A DNA stretch of 64,000 bases, from contig JAVTVY010033708.1 in NCBI GenBank assembly GCA_036873755.1, forward strand, positions 1 to 64,000, given 5' to 3'. The notes beneath the pieces are model-generated. The model saw nothing but the letters and a program-made list of their open reading frames with translations, did not search any database and had not been told where the DNA came from. This document shows, piece after piece, positions 20,690-30,298 of the stretch (positions are counted from its first letter, which is position 1; each line of letters opens with the position of its first letter). Both the position numbers and the translations under genes were made by a program. Origin of the DNA: Hanleya hanleyi (Eukaryota; Mollusca; Polyplacophora; Lepidopleurida; Hanleyidae).

Positions 20690-21310
20690 ATGACCACTCA
20701 CTCACTTACTCTCGCTAACTCACTCACTCACTCACTCACTCACCATCGTTAGTGCGTCCATGCGTTAAGACGGGCGTTGGGAACGCCTCACGGACGTTGG
20801 GCATGCCTCAATCACTCAATCACTCACTCACTCACTCAGTCACTCACTCTCACTAACTCACTCACCATCGTTAGTGCGTCCATGCGTTAAGACGAGTGTT
20901 GGGAACGCCTTACGGACGTTGGGCATGCCTCAATCACTCAATCACTTACTCACTCACTCTGCAGATCCTCTTTATGGGTATTAATAATGGTGACCTTTTA
21001 CAATATCGGATATTAATAATGATGCAACAAAGGTCACCATTATTAATACCCATAAAGGGGATCTGCAGAGTGAGTGAGTGAGTGATTGAGTGATTGAGGC
21101 ATGCCCAACGTCCGTAAGGCGTTCCCAACGCCCGTCTTAACGCATGGACGCACTAACGATGGTGAGCGAGTTAGTGAGTGAGTGAGTGAGTGAGTGATTG
21201 AGGCATGCCCAACGTCCGTGAGGCGTTCCCAACGCCCGTCTTAACGCATGGACGCACTAACGATGGTGAGTGAGTGAGTTAGTGAGAGTGAGTGAGTGAG
21301 TTGTCCTATA
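20690..21310. repeat. Central block of C: ACTC repeats, iterons and palindrome axis
   Basis: Runs of ACTC alternate with a 40-odd-base iteron containing TCGTTAGTGCGTCCATGCG, TTAAGACGGGCGTTGGG and ACGCCTCAC. There are two copies on each side of the axis (about 20743-20800 and 20868-20930; mirrored at 21096-21163 and 21208-21268). The axis itself is an AT-rich loop (20990-21030) flanked by CTTTATGGGTATTAATAATGG arms. Element D holds the same iteron, so it is likely a cis-acting site for replication, packaging or finger binding. Confidence 0.8.
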
Positions 21311-21364
21311 AGGTCGTTTCTACACCGTTAGCCTCAGTCTGTATCCGCCCTCTGACCGGGAACC

Positions 21365-21871
21365 ATGTCGAGTACATGTCCGTTCTGTCAGAAGACCCTC
21401 TCTCGTCGCGACAATATGCTCAGACATATGCGTCTAATGCATAGACAAGAGACACCACCGAGTCCCGCTATAGGTCCACCAAGTAGAGTAGAACACCCCT
21501 ATACGATGACGGTGAGTGACCCTACGGCATGTGGAGGATCGTATTACCATGCGGGCGGAAGTATTGTCCATGGGGACGAATTTTCCAGTTCCGGTAGTAA
21601 TGGTAAAAATAAATGTACTTCAGGTCAAACTTTTGGCTACCATGGTGATCAAATTGATACCGACGCTACTGACGCCGATGATGATGATGATGATGATGAT
21701 GACAATGATGGTGATGATGAAGGTAATGGTGACGATGATGATGACGGAGAAGTTACGGATGATGATGATGATGATGATGATGATGCTGCTGATAACGATG
21801 ATGTCGAGAATGACGAGTGTTTGTGGGGTCTCTTCGCGGATAAAGCGATTGATGATATGAATCCGATATAA
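21365..21871 (+). CDS. C2H2 zinc-finger protein with acidic tail (right arm, intact)
   Basis: The 168-residue protein is the full version of the left-arm copy: the finger C5-C8-H21-H26, the QETPPSPAIGP linker, the decayed P-loop SDPTACGG without lysine, Gly/Ser-rich text, an Asp-rich tail with an insertion relative to the left arm, and a C-terminus containing LWGLFADKAIDDM. Transcription runs outward from the central iterons, and the helical gene starts 35 bases after its stop. The same two-gene order (finger, helical domain) is a single polypeptide in the ATPase fusion of element A. It is likely a DNA-binding regulator or competitor of the finger-ATPase; this is inference. Confidence 0.75.
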   Translation: MSSTCPFCQKTLSRRDNMLRHMRLMHRQETPPSPAIGPPSRVEHPYTMTVSDPTACGGSYYHAGGSIVHGDEFSSSGSNGKNKCTSGQTFGYHGDQIDTDATDADDDDDDDDDNDGDDEGNGDDDDDGEVTDDDDDDDDDAADNDDVENDECLWGLFADKAIDDMNPI

Positions 21872-21905
21872 ACGACCTTGCGGAGAAATTTACGAAGAAG
21901 ACGGA

Positions 21906-22184
21906 ATGGAGCAACCAATTGCGCATCAGCTGGCATATGACAAGCTTTTACCCAGAATACAGACACGGTTCCGAAATATCTACGTCCGTAATTTAAGGTT
22001 ATGGAGAAAACTACGGAAGCACCCGATTCATCAGAAAGTAATGGCGACTAAGAAACGAATGCGTGAGGAAGACGACTTATCAAACGATGAAGCGGAAGAA
22101 TCTGCCGCTGAGATGCGTAAATTCTTAATAAACAGACTTTTACCGCGCGAGTACACAAGACAACCGATCAAACCTTTTGATTAG
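21906..22184 (+). CDS. Small helical protein (right arm of C)
   Basis: The 92-residue mirror copy of 19868-20146 has conservative differences. It starts at an ATG shortly after the zinc-finger stop and ends LLPREYTRQPI. The R-R-Y, HPxH, RKxL and LLPxEY landmarks of the shared helical domain are all present. The function is unknown. Confidence 0.65.
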   Translation: MEQPIAHQLAYDKLLPRIQTRFRNIYVRNLRLWRKLRKHPIHQKVMATKKRMREEDDLSNDEAEESAAEMRKFLINRLLPREYTRQPIKPFD

Positions 22185-22559
22185 TTGATTTCGCCACCAG
22201 GGCGTATCGTTGCATTTGTTATCGATATACCCTCAGCTCTTTCACAGGGTTATGGAAACGAAATTGACGTTTGGGTACTAGAATTGTTCAGTTTGTATTT
22301 TCGTTTTGAAACGGTCATTACTAAATTAATTAATTTGTATAAATAAATGTATACTTTGAACTTTAACAACCGAAGTTGTGTTCTTCTTTCTTTCCGTCTT
22401 ACCGAAACAACAGTAATACTATCTCAAATACCCTAAATATTTGCGGAAGTCATAAACGATCCTCGCTCGAAATTTAAACTGCGACCTGGTGGGAAAAACT
22501 GTGACTGGGGGCGATAACTCCGGGCTGTCACGTGACCCGATATTAACACCCGCACTATT

Positions 22560-22755
22560 ATCAATATCCGCCATTGTAAAAGTGCATCTACCCTTATTTT
22601 AGGAAAACACTTCCTAACCCGACTAGTCGTTTCTCGATATAGGGTCGGCTAACTACATATCCCGCGTTCATGGCGACCTGATAAATATTATCAACAACCT
22701 TAAAACTAGCCGGGTTGTAAGGGTCGTGGTAAACATCGTATAAGAAACCCTCCAT
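22560..22755 (-). pseudogene. Integrase N-terminal fragment, further broken (right arm of C)
   Basis: Mirror of 19267-19488. A deletion of about 28 bases removes the DPYTLH region and shifts the frame. The remainder aligns base by base with the left arm. Confidence 0.7.
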
Positions 22756-22937
22756 AACCTAAGGTTAACTAAAGAGTAAAGTGAACTAACACATCCTTTA
22801 TGTTATTGACAACTTTTAATAGAACAAGTAACAAACAGTTGGTACAAATAACACGCATACACACATATATATACAGAACTGAATTCGAATACATCGTTAT
22901 AAGTTATTTCACCAGTTCATTAAATAGTCTATATACG

Positions 22938-23531
22938 TCATAGGGTTACATTTAGAGCATTGAAAGTGTTCGCTTTGGTTATGGTGTAGGCCCGCACATT
23001 GTCATCAACAGCGTCCGGCGTATTACCGCCATTGTCATTCCGCAAATCTTCAATCGGCAGATCACTCACAGCGCCTAAAACAGGGTCAAAACTCTCCAGT
23101 GGCGGGCAACGTTCAACCTCCATCATATTAGCCTCAATAACTGGTATCAGTGTTTTTAATTTAGCACAAGAGTTTTCGTTTAATGTGTAGCCTATAGCCC
23201 CTGGGGCCAATTTGTCGCCACTTGTGCCTCGTTTGATACACCACTGCCGGATATGAATTAACCAATCACCTCTGTAACAAGCGGCACTTAAGAATAACTT
23301 CTCTTCTTCATCTAGTGGGATGGGTGTTTCAGTCGGTTCTTCCGCTCCAATCATGGCTTCCACTCGAGGTAAAACTCTTTTGAAGGTGAACCAGTCATCC
23401 TTAGCGAGTGTAATAGGGATGCTGCAAGGATGTAGTGTCATTCCACTCTGGTTATATCTTTGGAAAACCACATTCGGTTTACCCACTTGGTCGAGTACTC
23501 TAACGTATAAATTCTTCGTTAAAGCGTACAT
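22938..23531 (-). CDS. Tandem PC4-like protein (right arm of C)
   Basis: Open 197-residue mirror of 18491-19084 with a handful of substitutions. Both DDWFTFKRVL and the second-module helix are kept. The frame continues 29 codons upstream of the ATG at 23531 because the right arm lacks the hairpin insertion of the left arm, but the ATG shared by both arms is the likely start. Two open copies after arm divergence suggest that the protein was still useful or that the duplication is recent. Confidence 0.65.
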   Translation of the reverse strand: MYALTKNLYVRVLDQVGKPNVVFQRYNQSGMTLHPCSIPITLAKDDWFTFKRVLPRVEAMIGAEEPTETPIPLDEEEKLFLSAACYRGDWLIHIRQWCIKRGTSGDKLAPGAIGYTLNENSCAKLKTLIPVIEANMMEVERCPPLESFDPVLGAVSDLPIEDLRNDNGGNTPDAVDDNVRAYTITKANTFNALNVTL

Positions 23532-23652
23532 GGCGGAGGGTTGGTCTCTTGTAATAGTATAGCGTAGCAGTCGTTGCGAAATTGCGATAGTCGTTCCGAT
23601 GTGTGTCGATTTATACATTACGGATATCGATCTGTATATTCATCCGCTGAGT

Positions 23653-23997
23653 CGATACGAGAGTGACGGGTGTAATAACACACACAGCTCCAGCCGGTTA
23701 AACCCATGAACGTAATTTGTTATCATCATCAATAAGGGTGTTACCTAACTCCCCATTATCTGTTCGTAGTAGAATGTCAATAAAACAGGTGAACGCAGTC
23801 GGGCCTTGTTTGGGGAGTAGCATTAATAAAACCCGAGTCTGATCAAATCACGATTTCTCTACCGTAATTTCTTCATACATAGATCGATTAATTACACCTT
23901 CATGGAATAGAGCCTGACACACCCTTTCCGTGTTTTTCATATTACCGATTAAAGTTGTAATATTACAACGGAGAATAGCTCGGTGGATCCGTTCCAT
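23653..23997 (-). pseudogene. CARD-domain protein, nonsense copy (right arm of C)
   Basis: Mirror of the intact gene at 17990-18334. An in-frame TGA (23848-23850, complement strand) replaces an Arg codon in the middle of the domain, and a second stop replaces a Gln codon near the C-terminus. The first helix and the start codon are intact. Only the left arm can make the full domain. Confidence 0.75.
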
Positions 23998-24263
23998 GAC
24001 GTCCAGTAGAAGTGATAGGTATATTACGACTACAGCCTATACATCGTAACGTTATTAATGTAACAGCTGTGCTCATATCGACTTTAAACGATGACGTGTC
24101 CAGACATGTCCGAACACCGAACGAGGTCTGGGTACGTGAAAACGTCTACAAACACACCTAGTAGTTTCGTATAAATGTAACACAAAAAGTTGTATGGGGA
24201 GTTAAATATTATATTTATTAACCCGCCTTAGTGGTGAATTCGCACACGTTCTAGCAAATAACT

Positions 24264-24494
24264 TCATTTATCCAAGAATACCCGACATATACAATCTCGC
24301 TCCGTGCGAGTTTTCAGTCCTGGCTTACATAAATAACAGGAACAACACAGTCTGTCACAAATATAAATGTCCGAAGTCAGTTCCATGACATCACAGGAAC
24401 ATAAACAATATACAGCGAAGTCATAATCAATATTTACCGCACCAAATGTACCGTGTATTATCCAACACCAAATGTCGCCATACACCAATTGCAA
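24264..24494 (-). CDS. Cysteine-rich hypothetical frame (right arm of C)
   Basis: Mirror of 17493-17723 with Ala/Thr, Tyr/Phe, Ser/Ala and Tyr/Asp changes and no stop. No early ATG is in frame, and no family is recognised. It may be non-coding. Confidence 0.22.
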   Translation of the reverse strand: MQLVYGDIWCWIIHGTFGAVNIDYDFAVYCLCSCDVMELTSDIYICDRLCCSCYLCKPGLKTRTERDCICRVFLDK

Positions 24495-24902
24495 TAACGC
24501 TTTTCTTGTAACCTAATATACGCTGTGTTTTTTAAATCCTTATGAACGGTTAACGTACAAATTCGGAGAAAATATTTATATCATAAATCTATACTACATA
24601 TATATATTTTTATTGAAATAACACCCTTTTTGTAAAACCGATATAGAGTAAAATATACGCCGTGTTTTGAATCGTTATTAACGATTATCGTATAAATTCG
24701 GATAATTTATTTATAATATCGTATGTAGGTCTATACTATATATATTTAGGCAAATTATAACTATACGTATATAATTTATTAATGTCAAATCCCAATAATC
24801 TATACAACTATAAATCAGTAGTGACGTATGATGGTGGTCGGTGAGTGGAGGAGTATTTGGGTGGAGGAGTATGACCAGTGATACGCCTATACTACTACTA
24901 CT

Positions 24903-24908
24903 GTTATA
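24903..24908. repeat. Target-site duplication GTTATA, right of element C
   Basis: Exact repeat of 17096-17101. The LINE sequence resumes immediately afterwards. Confidence 0.93.
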
Positions 24909-25122
24909 CCCTACACTTCCATTTACGTAAGAGTATCCCAAAGCTGTAGCCGCTTTATGCAAAATAAGAATATCTGCTCATAAATTGAATATAGAAGTCG
25001 GTCAATATGAAGATGTGGCCAGAAATAATAGATCATGCACTGTGTGTCGTAGTAACGAAGTTGAGAATGAATATCATTTTATCTTGAAGTGTCAAGCTTA
25101 TAAAGATTTGCGGGAGAAATAA
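24909..25122 (+). pseudogene. LINE reverse transcriptase, copy A, 3' part
   Basis: Continuation of the LINE frame interrupted by element C. The last segment reads a C-x2-C-x-SNEVENEYHF-x3-C knuckle followed by YKDLREK and a stop at 25122, the usual C-terminal end of this type of non-LTR protein. The matching copy B segments are 28656-28792 and 29711-29785. Confidence 0.75.
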
Positions 25123-25639
25123 AGTAAGCCATATTACTGGAAGAAAGCATCAGTCTTCAAACTAATACAGATGTGTTGTATAAAAAATACTCGTTCATTA
25201 TAGAGATTGGGTAAATTTGTATACTTAGCTGAGAGTAGAAGAAGTCAAATATTAAGTGGCTAAATTATGTCCTCAGTCCGCATATGTAAAGGTAATATAT
25301 AAGCCTCTGGCTTTCGATGAATAAAGAATATGAATATTGATAGTAGGAAAAATCAATATAGCGTCCCAATTGTTAGTGCGTCACACTGGGAATAATTGGT
25401 CGGCCCGAGGCTCTTAGGTCCGTGTACATTACTGGATTTATTGCGCCCCTCCTCTTGCTGACAATATCATAGAAGTTTACCGTTATGGTGATTAATTGAA
25501 TTTGTCGAAAAAGACATATACATTGTATCCTAGGAGGAAACTCACAGTCGGTGAAAAAGCCTCACTATATAAACTCAAATCCAAAGATTTGAATTTAACC
25601 ATCACCAAAGCGAACAATAATAGCACCATGTTATATTGA

Positions 25640-25946
25640 CCCAGGCCGGGTCATACCTAAGACTTGAAAAATGGAACTTGTTGCTCCCTCGCTTACGCTC
25701 AGCATTAAGAGGATAGAACAAGGACTGGTTCGCTCGGTGTCAGTATAATGTGACTGAGTGGGGTGTCATGTCTGCCTACGGCATGATATTTCAGTGGGAC
25801 AGCACTATAAAATAGCAGCATTAGATCTGCTCTGTTACAAGTAGGTACCCCTGCCCCTCCCCCTCCCCTCCCTTCCCTTCCCCGTCGTGATATAGCTGGA
25901 AAAATGTTGAAAGCGACGTTAAACCCTATTCACTCACTCACTCACT
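25640..25946 (+). mobile_element. SINE with CACT tail
   Basis: This 307-base insertion begins CCCAGGCCGGGTCAT, has an internal CTGGTTCGCTCGGTGTCAG block and ends GCGACGTTAAACCC-TATT with a CACTCACT tail. The perfect 10-base duplication GTTATATTGA flanks it (25630-25639 and 25947-25956), and the empty site is present in copy B at 30289-30298. The 3' end matches a SINE style I associate with gastropod genomes, which is my main hint of taxonomy. Confidence 0.85.
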
Positions 25947-26630
25947 GTTATATTGAACCGAGAGGCAATGAAGCGAACCGCGGCAGCTTTAAAAACAGCA
26001 TTGTCCTATTGAAATCGAATACATCGTATGTTCGGGGAGTTATAGCTGCCAGTTCACGGTTCACAGTTCACTATCCAGTGGGTTTTCGTTGCTATAGGTG
26101 ATAAACAGCAACGGTCCAAGTATTTTTCTTGTGGCTCTGACGAAATATTAATCATTCTATAACACTTGTGTCAATAAAATCGAGCTAACCGGTGCAATAA
26201 TTACAAGATTGACCACGGCTATGTGACATGTACATGTGTCAAGTGCAAGTGTTAATTAGGATATTCCATTTCACAAGTCCGATGAGGAAAGGGACGTCTG
26301 CATTCATACAAGTCACAATCGAATAAAAAAAAACAAATAAATTACAAGATGAAAGTATAATTGTTGTTTCCATCGTGGAATTTATTAACAAAGCGACACA
26401 AATAGACGTATATATCCATGTAATCCCCACACAGCTAAGCAGCTGACAGTATCACTCCCCATTTGAGAGACCACATCAATTCGATGCCAACCGAGACGGG
26501 AGCATCAGTGGACGAGTTTTTTTCAAGAAAGGGGAGGAAGGTTGTCAAAGTTTATATATGTTTTCAACTTATCATTATAATCTTTGTTGATAATCAATTT
26601 AAGTACGGTAGTGCAATTGCATAGGAATAA

Positions 26631-26781
26631 TGTTTTCATAGGCGTGCTAAATCGTTATTTTACGCACGGTTAGTGCGGGAAAGTTTATAAATTTTAGGGC
26701 GCGGGCTTCGCCCTTGCCCTAAAATATAAACTTTCCCCACACTAACCGTGCTTAAAACAATTTAGCACGCCTATGAAAACA
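26631..26781. repeat. Long foldback hairpin
   Basis: TGTTTTCATAGGCGTGCTAA on the left pairs with TTAGCACGCCTATGAAAACA on the right. The inner stem includes CGGTTAGTG, AAAGTTTATA and CTAAAAT blocks around a GGGCGCGGGCTTCGCCC apex. The near-perfect stem of about 70 bases suggests a foldback MITE or a small-RNA precursor-like transcript. Confidence 0.75.
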
Positions 26782-27551
26782 GATGCTATCATATATTTGT
26801 TATCAATACAGAACTTCTCCCATTCTGATACACAAAGGAACATAGCGAATTCTTAAAGTGCACTTAAAGAATGTATTCCATTGGGCATTACATACCTGGG
26901 CATATCTCATATAAATGGGATTCATATTATAAAAGAATTCTCGAAATAAGTAGATTAACACTGAATAATAATGCGCCAGCTTATACAAGAAGACCAACCC
27001 TGTGAAACTTACCATCTCTGAAAAGCTGACATGGGATAAACACGTAGAATATGTCAGTAATAAGTCAAATCGGTTGTTAGTGAAAAATCAGTAGTTATAT
27101 CTACATAAAAAAAATTCTATTTTCTTGCATCGTGTACAACAAACTGAACGCTCTTGTGGAGAGATTTTCTCTTTCGGTATTAAAATAGATCTATAAGTTC
27201 ATTTATGTGCCTAAAGATAGCAAGGTCACATAGTTCCGGTGAGAGAACAGCCCCTTGTGGTGCGTCCACAATTTATCGGTAGAATTTACCATCGAATCGA
27301 AATTCACTCTTAGTAGGAACCAGTACAGTGATTTACAGTCATGTGTAAATTGAGGGGTCCCAGCGCGTCATATTCAATGCCCGAATGAGACAAAAGATCA
27401 GCTTGGGGTGCTTCAAGTATTTCGTCAAATCCATGAGACGTACATAATGAGGTGGTATTATATGTTACCAGAAGCGAATATTTCAGTATACGCTGTTTCT
27501 GAATTTCTTTAATGAAATAGTGTCAGCTAGGTATGAGTCTTCCTTCTTGCT

Positions 27552-28792
27552 ATGGTAGTATTGTATAAACTTATTAAATATGGTGTTAGTGGTAAGTTAC
27601 TGAAGGTTATACGATCAATGTATCAAATGGTTAAGTTATGTGTCAAATCAAAAGGTCTTTTGAGTGCGTTTTTTTTACCAAAAGTCTGGATTATGTCAAG
27701 GGGAGGTATTGTCACCGATACTATTTTATTTGTATGTTAATGACATGGAAACAGATTTTATGTTGAATATGGATAACTTAGTCGATATTGATGACGTTAG
27801 TGTTTCATTACTGATGTATGCAGATGATACCGTTCTGATATCAGAAACGAGAGAAGGGCTGCAAAATATGTTGGATCATTTGAAAGCTTCCTGTAATACC
27901 TGGAACTTGACGGTTAATGTGGAAAAAACTAAAGTGTTGGTGTTTAGGAAGGGTTGGAAAAGGGAAAACGACAAATGGGACTGTGGGGGTGAAATAATTG
28001 AAGAGATCAATAGCTTTAATTACCTAGGATGTCTATTCAATTATAATGGGAAGTTTCAAGTTGCACAGCAGAACAAGGCCTTGCAGGGTAAGAAAGCGAC
28101 GTTTAAGTTATTGTCAAAGATTAAAAATTTCGAGCTGAATATAGAAACAAAGTTAAATCTCTTTGATATGTATGTTGGAAGTGTTTTGAATTATGGATGC
28201 GAATTTTGGGGCTTTCATCTGGGGAAAGATATCGAAGCCGTTCATATTAAATTTTGTAAGCGGATATTGGGATTGGGAAAAAAACGCTACAAATCTTTCA
28301 GTGTTATCAGAACTTGGAAGGGTACCTATGATATTGGTCAGAAAATCTAGAATAATTAAGTGGCTGGTTACGGTTATTAACTACAGATAATTGCATACTT
28401 AAATCGCTATATACACGTTTATATTCAGATCATGTAAGCGGAAAGACTCCGCCGGATTGCTGGATTAACATAGTCAGAAAGGAGCTTGTGAAAATGGGTT
28501 TCAGTTTGTTTGGGATGAACAAGGCGTGGATAAGATAAAATTGTTTAACACAGAATTTAGGCAAAGAATTACTGATAGATATATACAGACTGCACACGGG
28601 GAAACAAGCAGGATGTCAAAAGCTAGTTTATATAAATATGTTACTGATAGTTATATCCTACAGTTTTATTTATGTAAGAGTATCCCAAAGCTGTAGCAAA
28701 GTGCTTTATTCAAAATAGGAATATCTGCTCATAAATTGAATATAGAAGTCGGTCAATATGAAGATGTGGCCAGAAATAATAGATTTTATTAT
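27552..28792 (+). pseudogene. LINE reverse transcriptase, copy B
   Basis: Second copy of the reverse transcriptase fragment, with the same MYADDTV box and thumb region. The frame break again falls at the T-run (eight T here, near 27670), and the C-terminal end is separated by an insertion. It is closely similar to copy A over its length. It supplies the empty site for element C. Confidence 0.85.
28650..28655. other. Empty target site of element C
   Basis: GATAGTTATA followed by TCCTAC here is the uninterrupted version of GATAGTTATA / GTTATACCCTAC that flank element C. It shows that one copy of GTTATA became two upon insertion. Confidence 0.85.
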
Positions 28793-28862
28793 ATGACTGT
28801 GTGTGTTAACCCTTTCTCCATTGGACCATTGCCGTCACGTGGTTGTCGCTAATTTTCCATAT

Positions 28863-28995
28863 TATACCAGGCTTCGGGAGTGTATTTGCGATATATCCCG
28901 GTTAAGACCATAGGAAATTTCCCGAGCGTAAGCGAGGGAAATTTGCCATGGTCGAGACCGGGATATATCGCAAATACACCCCCGAAGCCTGGTAT
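28863..28995. repeat. Foldback hairpin at the end of the insertion
   Basis: TATACCAGGCTTCGG and ATTTGCGATATATCCCGG on the left pair with their complements on the right, around a GAAATTTCCC-type inner stem. The long stem is near perfect. Confidence 0.75.
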
Positions 28996-29297
28996 ATCTG
29001 TATAATTACACCGCATATCCTAAAGGACTGGCGTATAACAAGGAAGCTGCTTTTGCTGTAATAGTCACCATTATGTCGGCGTAAATTCACGTAGAATTCT
29101 TTGAGTAGCACACTAAGTTCGTTTGCCGGGAGAATTTCAAAGTCTATGGCTCTGCCTTTTGCTGTACAGTAGTCCTTCAATAGTTTCACAGCAAATTTAG
29201 TCGACTTTTCTGTGTTTCTAGGATTATTGCTACTCAGAAACGAGTCGATCTCATCGCCAGCAAACGCTCCAAATCTGTCGCCCGTGGGCGCTGCCAT
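28902..29297 (-). CDS. N-terminal exon of a Crypton-type tyrosine recombinase or its domesticated relative
   Basis: About 95 of the 131 codons look real: an N-terminus with EIDSFL and NPRNTEKST, a helix KLLKDYC, LPANELSVLLKEFYVNLRRHNGDYYSKSS and LVIRQSF. This is the pattern of the N-terminal SAM-like domain that precedes Crypton tyrosine recombinases and their host derivatives (DUF3504-type proteins). Codons after about residue 95 run into the hairpin and are probably intron or foreign sequence. The catalytic Arg/His/Tyr part is absent. The start ATG at 29297 follows a TATA-containing upstream region. Confidence 0.5.
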   Translation of the reverse strand: MAAPTGDRFGAFAGDEIDSFLSSNNPRNTEKSTKFAVKLLKDYCTAKGRAIDFEILPANELSVLLKEFYVNLRRHNGDYYSKSSFLVIRQSFRICGVIIQIYQASGVYLRYIPVSTMANFPRLRSGNFLWS

Positions 29298-29710
29298 GTT
29301 TGTTTACAAACAAGACATCAGGGGAGATAATTCGGCGGCGGGATAATTCGGCAAATACTTTTAGGCAAATACCCCGCTGCCAAGGCAACGGAAGGCAAAT
29401 TTCCCGCTGCCCCTGACAGTCGCGTGAGAATGACTTGTGGATGAGAATTTGCCGTAAATGCCCCGGCTAAGAACCAATCAAAACTCGTCTATCTTATATA
29501 AGGTGTAATTATGACTCCAATGCGGGTCCATAAATGTGATATTGACTCGGCATGACGTAAGCGTCTTCTCAGCCAATGAAATAGTCGTTGGTACGCGACA
29601 CATCGTGTCCCCTCAGTGGCCTTCGGCCTCGGTGAATATTGTTTTCTCGGGTCCACAAAACCACATATTGACCTCATCAAAAGACTATAATTGTATAATG
29701 CACTGTGTGT

Positions 29711-29785
29711 AGTAGTAACGAAGTTGAGGGTGAATATCATTTTATCTTGAAGTGTCAAGCTTATAAAGATTTGCGGGAGAAATAA
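29711..29785 (+). pseudogene. LINE copy B, extreme 3' coding end
   Basis: Resumes the reverse transcriptase C-terminus (EYHFILKCQAYKDLREK then stop) after the insertion. Confidence 0.7.
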
Positions 29786-30288
29786 ATTAAGCCATATTAC
29801 TGGAAGAAAGCATCAGTCTTCAAACTAATACAGATGTGTTGTATAGAAAATACTGGTTCATTGTAGAGATTGGGTAAATTTGTATACTTAGCTGAGAGAA
29901 GACGTCGTCAAATATTAAGTGGCTAAATTATGTCCTCATTCCGCATATGTAAAGGTAATATATAAGCCTCTGGCTTTCGGTGAATAAAGAATATGAATAT
30001 GGATATTAGGAAAAATCAATATAGCGTCCCAATTGTTAGTGCGTCACACTGGGAATAATTGGTCGCCCGGGGCTCTTATGTTCGTGTACCTTACTGGATT
30101 TATTGAGTCCCTCCTCTTGCTGACAATACCATAGAAGTTTACCGTTATGGTGATTAATTGAATTTGTCGAAAAAGACATACATTGTATCCTAGGAGGAAA
30201 CTCACAGTCGGTGAAAAAGCCTCGCTATATAAACTCAAATCCAAAGATTTGAATTTATCATCACCAAAGCGAACAATAATAGCGCCAT

Positions 30289-30298
30289 GTTATATTGA
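30289..30298. other. Empty target site of the SINE
   Basis: Single GTTATATTGA at the position where copy A carries two flanking a SINE. Confidence 0.85.

Larger units (their letters stand above)
17102..24902. mobile_element. Element C: 7.8-kb palindromic Polinton-derived element
   Basis: The whole element is an inverted duplication with its axis near 21002. Its ends read AGTAGTAGTATAGGCG and complement. Each arm carries, from the outside, a CARD gene, a PC4-like gene and an integrase N-terminal remnant pointing inward, and a zinc-finger and helical gene pointing outward from a central block of ACTC repeats and iterons. A perfect GTTATA duplication flanks it, and an empty site exists in the LINE paralogue. 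The arms differ by substitutions, a 35-base insertion, a 28-base deletion and stop codons, so they are not an assembly mirror. The left-to-right order CARD, PC4-like, integrase parallels the left end of element E. No capsid, protease or polymerase gene is present. Confidence 0.9.
15523..26680. repeat. Tandem duplication, copy A (interrupted by element C and a SINE)
   Basis: Copy A is collinear with copy B at 27078-31050, starting with TAGTGAAAAATCAGTAG in both. It contains a LINE fragment, element C (17102-24902) inside that LINE and a SINE at 25640-25946. The last 300 or so bases (about 26371-26680) are inverted in copy B. Element C and the SINE are absent from B, so both inserted after the duplication. 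Confidence 0.75.
28805..29697 (-). mobile_element. Insertion with recombinase-like exon and hairpin
   Basis: The block interrupts LINE copy B and is absent from copy A. It is bounded by imperfect 12- to 13-base repeats ATGACTGTGTGT (28793-28804) and ATGCACTGTGTGT (29698-29710). Read on the minus strand it has a promoter-like region with TTATATAAG near 29500, a coding exon at 28902-29297 and a terminal hairpin. It could be a truncated Crypton-like element or a fragment of a host gene carried by a mobile element. Confidence 0.55.

Noticed and set aside
17102..24902. The palindromes as assembly or read-chimera artefacts
   Set aside because: The arms differ by private insertions, deletions and stops. 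Both outer junctions have matching 6-bp duplications with different flanks, and C has an empty site. An artefact would give identical arms and no TSD.
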